Source of the DNA: Pseudonocardia sp. HH130629-09
Lineage (GTDB): Bacteria > Actinomycetota > Actinomycetes > Mycobacteriales > Pseudonocardiaceae
DNA: 64,000 bases
Direction: 5' to 3'
NCBI RefSeq assembly: GCF_001294645.1
Contig: NZ_CP011868.1
Span: 744,001 to 808,000 of the forward strand
The notes under the pieces were generated by a model. It saw nothing but the letters and a program-made list of their open reading frames with translations. It searched no databases and was not told the DNA's origin. Position numbers and translations under genes: made by a program. Every line of letters starts with the position of its first letter. Position 1 is the stretch's first letter. Of this stretch, positions 57,713 to 64,000 are shown one piece after another.

Positions 57713-58942
57713 GTGGAGTACCTGACCGTCGCCGAGACCGCGGAACGCCTCGGCGTGAAGCGGGAGACCGTCTACGCCTACGCCAGCCGCGGGCTGCTGA
57801 CCAGCGTGCGCGGCGCGCAGCGGCGGGGCAGCCGGTTCGCCCAGGACGAGGTGGAGGCACTCGCCGCGCGCGGCCGGGAGGCGGGGGAACCGTCCGGGAC
57901 GGTCGAGCGCATCAGGACGCGGATCACACTCGTCGCCGACGGGGGGCCGTGGTTCCGCGGGGTGGCGGCGCCGGCGCTCGCGGGATCGGCGGACCTCGAG
58001 CACGTCGCGGCGCTGCTGTGGGAGGTCCCGGGCCGGGTGTCGTTCGACGCCGCCCCGGACCTGCTCGCCCCGGCGCGCGCCGTGCTAGCCGCCGCCCCCG
58101 CCGGGGCACGGGCGACCGACCGGTTCCGGCTCGTCGTCGCCGCGGTGGCCGCCGCCGACCCGCTGCGTGCCGCCGCCCGGCCGGGCGCGGTGGTGGCGAC
58201 GGCGTCGGCGCTGCTGGGGACGGTCGTGACCACACTCGCCGGGGACTCGGGGCCCGGACCGGCCGACCTGGCCGAGCGGCTGCTGCCGGCGCTCCTGCGT
58301 GACCCGGGCCGGGCACCCGCGCCGGCGACGGCCGGGCACGTCCGCGCCGCGCTGGTCCTGCTCGCCGACCACGGCCTGGCGTCGTCGACGGTCGCGGCCC
58401 GGGTCGCCGCGAGCACCCTGGCCGACGTGCACGCCGTCGTCTCGGCCGGGCTCGGAGCCCTGGACGGGCCCCGCCACGGACTGGTCAGCGGGCTCGCCCA
58501 CCGCTTCCTCGCCGAGGCCCAGGACGACCCGTCCGGCGCGCTCGCCCAGCGGCTGCGGGCCGGCGAGCGGGTCCCGGGCTTCGGGCACTCGGTGTACCGG
58601 GGCACCGACCCGCGCGCGACGGTGCTGCTCGACCGGCTCCGCGCGGACCCGGCCGCGGACCGCGTCGTGGCCTGCGTCGACGCCGTCGTCGCGGGGATGG
58701 ACCGGGGTGGGGACGGCCCCGCCCCGAACGTCGACCTCGCACTCGCCGCGCTGATGCACGCCCACGACCTGCGCCCCGACGCCGGCGAGCTGCTGTTCGC
58801 GTGCGCCCGAACCGTCGGCTGGGTGGCGCACGCCCTGGAGGAGTACGCCGATCCCGGCCTGCGGTTCCGGCCGACCGGCGTCTACACCGGGCCGCGGCCC
58901 GGGTCGACCAGCGACGCGAGCACCACCACGTTGTCGGTGTAG
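57713..58942 (+). CDS. Helix-turn-helix-citrate synthase fusion
   Basis: A 409-residue protein. Residues 1-55 are a MerR/excisionase-type DNA-binding domain (YLTVAETAERLGVKRETVYA, SRGLLTSVRGAQRRG). Residues about 85-400 are a citrate synthase fold with all three catalytic positions: His in DGPRHGLVSG, His in PGFGHSVYRGTDP, and Asp in PNVDLALAAL. It may be a regulator that senses oxaloacetate or acyl-CoA, or an active enzyme that also binds DNA. The gene is divergent from the citrate synthase gene and its end overlaps the convergent sortase gene by 61 bases. Confidence 0.85.
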   Translation: MEYLTVAETAERLGVKRETVYAYASRGLLTSVRGAQRRGSRFAQDEVEALAARGREAGEPSGTVERIRTRITLVADGGPWFRGVAAPALAGSADLEHVAALLWEVPGRVSFDAAPDLLAPARAVLAAAPAGARATDRFRLVVAAVAAADPLRAAARPGAVVATASALLGTVVTTLAGDSGPGPADLAERLLPALLRDPGRAPAPATAGHVRAALVLLADHGLASSTVAARVAASTLADVHAVVSAGLGALDGPRHGLVSGLAHRFLAEAQDDPSGALAQRLRAGERVPGFGHSVYRGTDPRATVLLDRLRADPAADRVVACVDAVVAGMDRGGDGPAPNVDLALAALMHAHDLRPDAGELLFACARTVGWVAHALEEYADPGLRFRPTGVYTGPRPGSTSDASTTTLSV

Positions 58943-59607
58943 CTGCGCACGCCCCGGTCGAACGTCCCGCCGCAGGTGATCATCCGCAGGCCCGCGCCGG
59001 GCAGGTCGCCGTAGACGGCCGCGGTGGGGAAGCGGTCCTTGGCGTAGCGACGGACGGCCTGGACCTCGAAGGTCGCGGTGGTGCCGTCGGCGCGGTCGAC
59101 CGACACCAGGTCACCGGGGGAGAGCGCGTGCAGCCGGAAGAACGGGCCCGGCTCGTGGTCCCAGTCGACGTGCGCCGCGAGCACCGCAGGCCCCCGGGAG
59201 CCCGGTGCGGGGGCGCCGGTGTACCAGCCGGTGGCGGCACCGTCGGGTGGCACCTCCAGCGTCCCCCGCCCGGTCAGGCCGAGCGGGACGAGCCCGCTGT
59301 CGAGCCCGATCGAGGGCGCCCGCGCCCGCACCGGGTCCGACGGCGACAGCGGGGCCGCCGCCGGGCGGAGCGTGGCCGTGGGCAGCGGCGGCACCGTTCC
59401 GCCGATCGCCACCGGCGGTGCCCCGAGCGGCACGGCCAGCGCCAGCACGACGAGCACCCCCCACCACACCCGTCGCACCCCGCGCGGCCCGCGGCGGCCG
59501 TGGGGCCCGGGCGGCTCCCGTCGACCGGCCCCGCACGCGGGGCCGCAGCGCCCGCGCCCGACCGGCCTCGTGCCCGGCGGACCGGTGCGTGCGGGGGTGC
59601 GGGTCAC
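58882..59607 (-). CDS. Class F sortase
   Basis: A 241-residue sortase-like transpeptidase with a membrane anchor (about residues 55-75) after a basic Gly/Pro/Arg-rich N-terminus. The catalytic residues are His146 in LAAHVDWDHEPG, Cys212 in LRMITCGGTFDRG and Arg in GVRSYTDNVVVLA, the class F layout. It overlaps the surface-protein gene upstream by four bases (GTGA), so that protein is a candidate substrate or partner. The GTG start is set by that overlap. Confidence 0.9.
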   Translation of the reverse strand: MTRTPARTGPPGTRPVGRGRCGPACGAGRREPPGPHGRRGPRGVRRVWWGVLVVLALAVPLGAPPVAIGGTVPPLPTATLRPAAAPLSPSDPVRARAPSIGLDSGLVPLGLTGRGTLEVPPDGAATGWYTGAPAPGSRGPAVLAAHVDWDHEPGPFFRLHALSPGDLVSVDRADGTTATFEVQAVRRYAKDRFPTAAVYGDLPGAGLRMITCGGTFDRGVRSYTDNVVVLASLVDPGRGPV

Positions 59608-60245
59608 GAGTGGCGGGTGGTCAGGGGGAGCGACGCGCGGCCGGTGCGACGCCCGCTCCACACGACGACGCCCGCCCCGGCGGCGAGGACCGCACCGGTC
59701 CCGAACAGCAGGAACACCGTCGGGTCGACCCCGGCGCCGCCGGAGCCGTCACCGGCCTCGACACCGCCGCCGGGGACCGCGCGCACCTGCCCGGTGCCGG
59801 CGGCCGCGACGAGGTCCGGGCCCTCGCAGGCCCGGCCGTCGCCGTCGCGATCCAGGTTGTTCGGGTCCGAGGGGTCGGCGGCGAGCACCGCCTGGGCCTG
59901 GGCGCGGGAGAGGTCGACGCAGTCCAGGTCGCTGTCGCGGCCGGTGGCGGGAGCACCGGCCGCGGGAGTGGTCGTCTCCGGAGCGGTGGTCGTCTCCTCG
60001 GGGCCGGTCTCGTCCGGGTCGGTGGCGTCCGGGTCGTCGTCGGCCGGCGTCGCGTCGTCGGTGGGTTCCTCGGCCGGCGGCTCCTCGGTGTCCTCCTGGG
60101 CCGGGGCCGTGACGACGCTCGTCACCGGGGTGGCGGCCGGTTCCGCGGCCGACGCCGCCCCGGCCAGCGGGAGCCCGGCGAGCGCGGCGAGGGTGACGGT
60201 GGCGGCGACGGCGCCGGTGCGGCGGACGAGCGAACGTGCGGTCAT
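59604..60245 (-). CDS. Excalibur-domain exported membrane-anchored protein
   Basis: A 213-residue exported protein. Residues 1-34 are a signal peptide ending GAASAAEP. A Thr/Asp/Glu/Pro-rich stretch follows, then an Excalibur calcium-binding domain (LDCVDLSRAQAQAVL, NNLDRDGDGRACEGPD) near residues 105-140, and one C-terminal membrane helix (VFLLFGTGAVLAAGAG) with a basic tail. The tail contains LPLTT after the helix, not a normal sorting signal before it. The sortase gene overlaps its end. Confidence 0.88.
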   Translation of the reverse strand: MTARSLVRRTGAVAATVTLAALAGLPLAGAASAAEPAATPVTSVVTAPAQEDTEEPPAEEPTDDATPADDDPDATDPDETGPEETTTAPETTTPAAGAPATGRDSDLDCVDLSRAQAQAVLAADPSDPNNLDRDGDGRACEGPDLVAAAGTGQVRAVPGGGVEAGDGSGGAGVDPTVFLLFGTGAVLAAGAGVVVWSGRRTGRASLPLTTRHS

Positions 60246-60442
60246 GATCCACTCCCTGTGACGAACGTGATCCTCGTGACCGGTGGGGCGAACGGGACGC
60301 CCTGTCCGATGGCGGAGAGTGAAGCGACACCCGATCGGCGGGGCCAGGCGAGTCGCCCGTACGGGGATCACTGGGGCGAGTGGTGTCGCCAGGAGTGACC
60401 GGCTCCTCGGCGTGCCGGGCGCGCCCTGGCCGGTGCGACGTC

Positions 60443-60448
60443 CAGGAT
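60443..60448 (+). promoter_or_regulatory. Candidate -10 box of the PPOX gene
   Basis: CAGGAT six bases before the GTG at 60455. Confidence 0.35.
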
Positions 60449-60454
60449 GGCGAC

Positions 60455-60883
60455 GTGACCACCACCCCCGTCCCGCCCCGTCGCCGGTCGCTCGACGACG
60501 GCGTCTCCGACGCGTTCGTCGAGCTCTGGTCCCAGCGCCGGCCGTGCGTCCTGGTGACCCTGCGCCGCGACGGCACCCCGCACGCGGCGCCGGTGGGGGT
60601 GACCGTCGACGTGGCCGAGCGCACCGCCCGGGTGATCTGCAGCGGCGGGTCGCAGAAGGCGCGCAACGTCGCCGCGGCCGGACCGGACGGGGCCCGGGTC
60701 AGCGTCACCGTCGTCGACGGGCGCACCTGGTCCACCCTGGAGGGCCGCGCCGTCGTGCGGGACGAGCCCGACGTGGTCGCCGACGCCGAGCGCCGCTACG
60801 CCGCCGAGTACAAGCAGCCCCGGCCGAACCCCCGGCGGGTGGTGCTGCAGATCGCGGTCGACCGGGTCCTCGGCAACGCCTGA
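60455..60883 (+). CDS. Pyridoxamine-5'-phosphate-oxidase-fold protein (PPOX, F420/FMN type)
   Basis: A 142-residue split-barrel flavin/F420 protein: RRPCVLVTLRRDGTPHAAPVG opens the barrel, QKARNVAAAGPDGARVSVTV is the cofactor site and WSTLEGRAVV follows. The cofactor, F420 or FMN, is not certain; many actinobacterial relatives use F420. The start is GTG at 60455 with CAGGAT upstream. The next gene starts 16 bases later. Confidence 0.87.
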   Translation: MTTTPVPPRRRSLDDGVSDAFVELWSQRRPCVLVTLRRDGTPHAAPVGVTVDVAERTARVICSGGSQKARNVAAAGPDGARVSVTVVDGRTWSTLEGRAVVRDEPDVVADAERRYAAEYKQPRPNPRRVVLQIAVDRVLGNA

Positions 60884-60899
60884 GGGGATACTCGCCGGT

Positions 60900-61700
60900 G
60901 TGGACCTGCCGGAGACGACCTTCCTCGGCCACAGCACCCTGCGACTGCGGATCGGTGGCCGCACCGTTCTCACCGACCCGGTGCTGGGGAACTCGGTCGG
61001 TCCGTTGCGCCGTACCGCGCCGGCCGTCGACCCGGCGGGGCCCGCGGGGGTCGACCTGGTCCTGATCTCCCACCTGCACGCCGACCACCTGCACCTGGCC
61101 TCGCTGCGCCGGCTGCCGCGGTCGGTGGAGGTCGTGGTGCCCACGGGGGCGGGCGACTGGCTCCGCCGCCGCGGCGTCGCCCGGGTCTCCGAGCTCGCCG
61201 TCGGGCAGACCCGCGTCGTCGACGGACTGCGCGTCACCGGCACCCCGGCCGACCACTCCGGGCACCGGTGGGGGCCGCGGTTCACCCGCGGACCGCAGGC
61301 CGACGCGATGGGACACCTGCTGGAGGGCGACGGTCTGCGCGTCTACGTCGCCGGGGACACCGGGCTGTTCCCCGGGCTCGACGACGTCGCCGCCCAGGGT
61401 CCGATCGACCTCGCCGCGCTGCCGGTGTGGGGCTGGGGCCCCAACCTGGGGCCGGGGCACCTCGACCCGGCCGGCGCCGCCGAGGCCGTCCGGCGGCTCG
61501 CACCGGCCGTCGCGGTGCCGGTGCACTGGGGGACCCTCGCCGTCGCCGGGCTGTGCTCGGTCCCGGGGCGGACCGGATCCCGGATGCGGGAGCTGCTCGT
61601 GCGCCCGCCGCACGACTTCGCCGACGCCGTCGCCGCGGCCGGGCTGCCCACCCGCACCCTGGTGCTCCCGCCCGGTGCCGCCGTCGGGACGCCGGCGTGA
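60900..61700 (+). CDS. MBL-fold metallo-hydrolase (UlaG/NAPE-PLD type)
   Basis: A 266-residue MBL hydrolase: TFLGHSTLRLRIGGRTVLTDP opens, LISHLHADHLH is the metal motif, GTPADHSG the third ligand, and VYVAGDTGLF and VPVHWGTLAV the last. This form is used by lactonases and phosphodiesterases of the UlaG type; the substrate is unknown. It overlaps the DedA gene by four bases. Confidence 0.9.
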   Translation: MDLPETTFLGHSTLRLRIGGRTVLTDPVLGNSVGPLRRTAPAVDPAGPAGVDLVLISHLHADHLHLASLRRLPRSVEVVVPTGAGDWLRRRGVARVSELAVGQTRVVDGLRVTGTPADHSGHRWGPRFTRGPQADAMGHLLEGDGLRVYVAGDTGLFPGLDDVAAQGPIDLAALPVWGWGPNLGPGHLDPAGAAEAVRRLAPAVAVPVHWGTLAVAGLCSVPGRTGSRMRELLVRPPHDFADAVAAAGLPTRTLVLPPGAAVGTPA

Positions 61701-62353
61701 GCGCGCTGCAGCTGCTGGCCGCACCGGCGCAGGACTGGCTCGAGGCCGAACTCAGCCCGGACGCCGGGCGGATCGCCTACCTCGTCGTCGCTGGGGGAGT
61801 GCTGCTCGGATCGGTGCTGCCGGTGGTGCCGACCGGCGCGATCGTCGGTGCCGCCGCCGCGACGGCGATGACGAGTTCCGCGCTGTCGCTGCCGGTGGTG
61901 CTGCTGCTGGCCTTCGCCGCGGCCCTGCTGGGTGACCTCGTCACCTTCGCCGTCGCCCGGCTGGCCGGTGACCCGGTCCGTGCCGCGGTCGCGGGCGGGC
62001 GGCTCGGTGGTGCGCGCACCGCGGCCCGGATCGAACGCATGCGCGGCGCGTTCGCCGACCGCGGCTGGCTGGTCGTGCTGGTCGGACGGGTCGCCCCGGC
62101 GGGGCGGGTGCCGACCCTGATCGCGGCCGCGGTGTCGGGGATGACCTGGGCGAAGCTGGTGCCCGCCGTCGCGGCCGGTGCGGTGCTGTGGACGCTGCTC
62201 TACGGCGTGCTCGGGGTGCTGACCGGCAACCTCACCGACTCCCCGGTGGTGGCGGCGCTGCTCGCGGTCGGGCTGGTGGCCGTCGTCGCCGGGGTCACGG
62301 CGCTGGCCGGACGGGTGCGGTCCCGGTTGCGGGCCCGTCACCCCGTCGGCTGA
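61697..62353 (+). CDS. DedA-family membrane protein
   Basis: A 218-residue VTT-domain membrane protein with about five hydrophobic segments: LLGSVLPVVPTGAIVGAA, a GDLVTFAVARLAG re-entrant region and GRVAPAGRVPTLIAAAVSG. DedA proteins are thought to flip phospholipids or undecaprenyl phosphate. The GTG overlaps the stop of the metallo-hydrolase gene, so the two are translationally coupled. Confidence 0.87.
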   Translation: MSALQLLAAPAQDWLEAELSPDAGRIAYLVVAGGVLLGSVLPVVPTGAIVGAAAATAMTSSALSLPVVLLLAFAAALLGDLVTFAVARLAGDPVRAAVAGGRLGGARTAARIERMRGAFADRGWLVVLVGRVAPAGRVPTLIAAAVSGMTWAKLVPAVAAGAVLWTLLYGVLGVLTGNLTDSPVVAALLAVGLVAVVAGVTALAGRVRSRLRARHPVG

Positions 62354-62382
62354 GACCGGACGGCCCACCAGCGCACACGGAA

Positions 62383-62423
62383 CCGGCCGGGCGCGACGGG
62401 AGGGGGGTGTCGCGCCCGGCCGG
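62383..62423. terminator. Bidirectional hairpin terminator
   Basis: CCGGCCGGGCGCGAC and GTCGCGCCCGGCCGG form a perfect 15-base stem with a purine-rich loop, between the convergent dedA and htrA genes. Confidence 0.75.
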
Positions 62424-62464
62424 AGTGGGTGCCCGGGGCGTGGCGTCGCCCCGGGGAGATCGCA

Positions 62465-63964
62465 TCAGTCGCCGTCGCCGAAGGGGTTGATGCCGAACGG
62501 CAGCTCGCCGGAGGAGCCGTCCTGCGGCACGGTCCGCGCCCCGTTCTGGGCGGTCGCGGCGGCGGTGTCCTCCACGCTGCCCAGGGTCACCGGCACCTCG
62601 CGGGCACCGGAGCCGCTGCCGACGTTCAGCGTGACCTGCTGGCCGGGGGCGAAGTTGCCGACCCGGGCGATCAGGTCCGCGAAGCTCGACACCGGGTACT
62701 CGTTGACCCGGGTCACGACGTCGCCCGCCGCGACGCCCGCGGCCGCCGCCGGCGAGTCCGGCTCCACCGAGGCGATCTGGGCGCCACCGGCCTCGCTCGT
62801 GGCGCCACCGGAGGACGCCACCGAGCCCTGCACGCCGAGCTGCGGCTTGGTCGCGACGCCGGAGTCCATCAGCTCCTGGGCGACCCGCCTGGCGGTGTCG
62901 ACCGGGATCGCGAAGCCCAGCCCGATCGAGCCGGAACCCTGCCCGGCGGTGGCGATCGCCGAGTTGATGCCGACGACCTGCCCGGCCAGGTTGACCAGCG
63001 GACCGCCGGAGTTGCCCTGATTGATCGGTGCGTCGGTCTGCAGCCCGTTGTAGACGACCGGGGACTGGCCGTCGCCGCCCGCGGTGACGGTCCGGTTCAG
63101 CGCGGAGACGATGCCGGCGGTGACGGTGCCGGACAGCCCCTGCGGCGAGCCGTTCGCGACGACCTGCTCGCCGACCTGCACGCCCGAGGACTCCCCGAGG
63201 GTGGCCGGCTTGAGGTCCGAGGCGCCCTGCAGCCGGATGACGGCGAGGTCGTAGCCGGGGGAGGTGCCGACCACCGTCGCGGTGTACTGCCGGCCGTCGG
63301 CGGTGGACACCGTCATCCGCCCGCCGTCGCCGGCGCCGGAGACGACGTGGTTGTTGGTGAGGATCTGCCCGTCGGAGGTCAGGACGACCCCGGACCCCTC
63401 GGCGACGCCCTGCGCGGTGCGGACCTGGATGTCGACGGTGCTCGGGGTGATCGCGGCCGCGGCGCCGGCGATCGAGCCGTCGGCGGGGGTGGCCGGGGTG
63501 CCGGAGGCCGCCGCGCTGGTCAGCGTGGCGGGGGACGAGGAGCCGTCGAGCATCAGGTAAGCGCCACCGGCTCCGGCCGCGCCGCCGACGAGGGCGGCGG
63601 TCAGCGCGACGGCTGCGAGGCCCGCGCCGAACCGGCGCGGGGGCCCGGGCGCCGGACCCGGCTGCGGGAACGGCGGGTACACCGAGGTGGGCGGGCTGCC
63701 CGCCCCGTAGGCCGGGATCGTCGGGTTGCTGGCGGTCGCCCACGGCGGCGGAGTCGTCCGGTCGCCAGGGCCGGCGCCCTGCTGCCGGCGGTGGTCGGTG
63801 TCGGTCACGGTGGCCGCCTCCTGTGCCTGGACGTCGTCGGCGTGCGCGGTGGTGGCGGGGACCGCCCCGTCGTGCCGCTCGGGCCGGAAGGGGTCGGTGG
63901 CGTCGTCTCCGGTGGAGGTCCGTCCGTCGGACGGCTCGCCCGTTCCCGGCCCGTTCTCGGTCAT
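62465..63964 (-). CDS. HtrA/DegP-like serine protease with PDZ domain
   Basis: A 499-residue membrane-anchored protease. Residues 1-110 are a disordered Pro/Thr-rich cytoplasmic tail, residues about 112-136 a membrane helix, and the trypsin domain follows with His206 in LTNNHVVSG, Asp239 in GYDLAVIRL and Ser319 in NQGNSGGPLV. A PDZ domain covers about 400-470 (IASVEPDSPAAAAGV). It is a quality-control protease at the outer membrane face, of the PepD/HtrA type. The gene ends near the window edge but is complete. Confidence 0.94.
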   Translation of the reverse strand: MTENGPGTGEPSDGRTSTGDDATDPFRPERHDGAVPATTAHADDVQAQEAATVTDTDHRRQQGAGPGDRTTPPPWATASNPTIPAYGAGSPPTSVYPPFPQPGPAPGPPRRFGAGLAAVALTAALVGGAAGAGGAYLMLDGSSSPATLTSAAASGTPATPADGSIAGAAAAITPSTVDIQVRTAQGVAEGSGVVLTSDGQILTNNHVVSGAGDGGRMTVSTADGRQYTATVVGTSPGYDLAVIRLQGASDLKPATLGESSGVQVGEQVVANGSPQGLSGTVTAGIVSALNRTVTAGGDGQSPVVYNGLQTDAPINQGNSGGPLVNLAGQVVGINSAIATAGQGSGSIGLGFAIPVDTARRVAQELMDSGVATKPQLGVQGSVASSGGATSEAGGAQIASVEPDSPAAAAGVAAGDVVTRVNEYPVSSFADLIARVGNFAPGQQVTLNVGSGSGAREVPVTLGSVEDTAAATAQNGARTVPQDGSSGELPFGINPFGDGD

Positions 63965-64000
63965 GGTGCAACTGTGCGCCGCGACCCTGAGACGACCCTG

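Noticed and set aside
59604..60185. LPXTG-type sorting signal on the Excalibur protein
   Set aside because: LPLTT lies after the membrane helix, while a sorting signal must precede it.

Overview
The window is about 64 kb of very GC-rich, gene-dense DNA from an actinomycete, most likely of the Pseudonocardiales (Pseudonocardia-like). The evidence is strong G/C bias at third codon positions, many GTG starts, a WhiB protein, a CysO/Mec/CysM cysteine pathway, a Ni-SOD with its SodX peptidase, SigB-type partner-switching proteins, and a CPWA-type thiol transferase expected in mycothiol users. The genus is inference; no rRNA is present.

Positions 1-8.8 kb follow the conserved actinobacterial order DUF2017 - mec - cysO - cysM - rhomboid - murI - small membrane proteins - Rv1339-like phosphodiesterase - rph - rdgB, interrupted by a 5'-nucleotidase. 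Then come a pcaC-like decarboxylase, a TVP38 membrane protein, an unusual tRNA that overlaps a decayed HNH gene, and a Bcp peroxiredoxin. Positions 12.8-23.2 kb are rich in signalling genes: an STAS - RsbW-like kinase - SigB-type sigma operon sits divergent to a phosphatase with a canonical LOV photosensor, and two more STAS proteins, a WhiB3/WhiD-like regulator, a DivIVA-like coiled-coil protein and a CysK2-like synthase follow.

Positions 23-34 kb hold a glycosyltransferase with a 14-residue tail repeat, cinA and sodA (each with an apparent one-base frameshift in a C/G run), a MarR/flavin monooxygenase pair with twin operators, an ArsR-SRPBCC pair, sodN/sodX and a FIST protein. Positions 34-40 kb carry an epoxide-hydrolase-like protein without its nucleophile, then IclR, pobA, pcaH and pcaG for 4-hydroxybenzoate to carboxymuconate. 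Positions 40-46 kb hold a glycine-to-betaine methyltransferase operon, a CoA transferase, a glutathionyl-hydroquinone-reductase-like protein and a NagZ-like glycosidase.

Positions 45.8-54.4 kb form one operon: a KAS III with an unrecognised N-terminal domain, a 1873-residue single-chain acyl-CoA carboxylase and a PhaB/FabG-like reductase. Together they could turn acetyl-CoA into acetoacetyl-CoA and 3-hydroxybutyryl-CoA. The end of the window has an MFS exporter, two divergent citrate synthases (one fused to a DNA-binding domain) around a palindrome, a class F sortase with an Excalibur surface protein, a PPOX protein, a metallo-hydrolase, a DedA protein and an HtrA protease. A recurring theme is a TAnnnT box 6-8 bases before an ATG/GTG with no Shine-Dalgarno, so many genes look leaderless.
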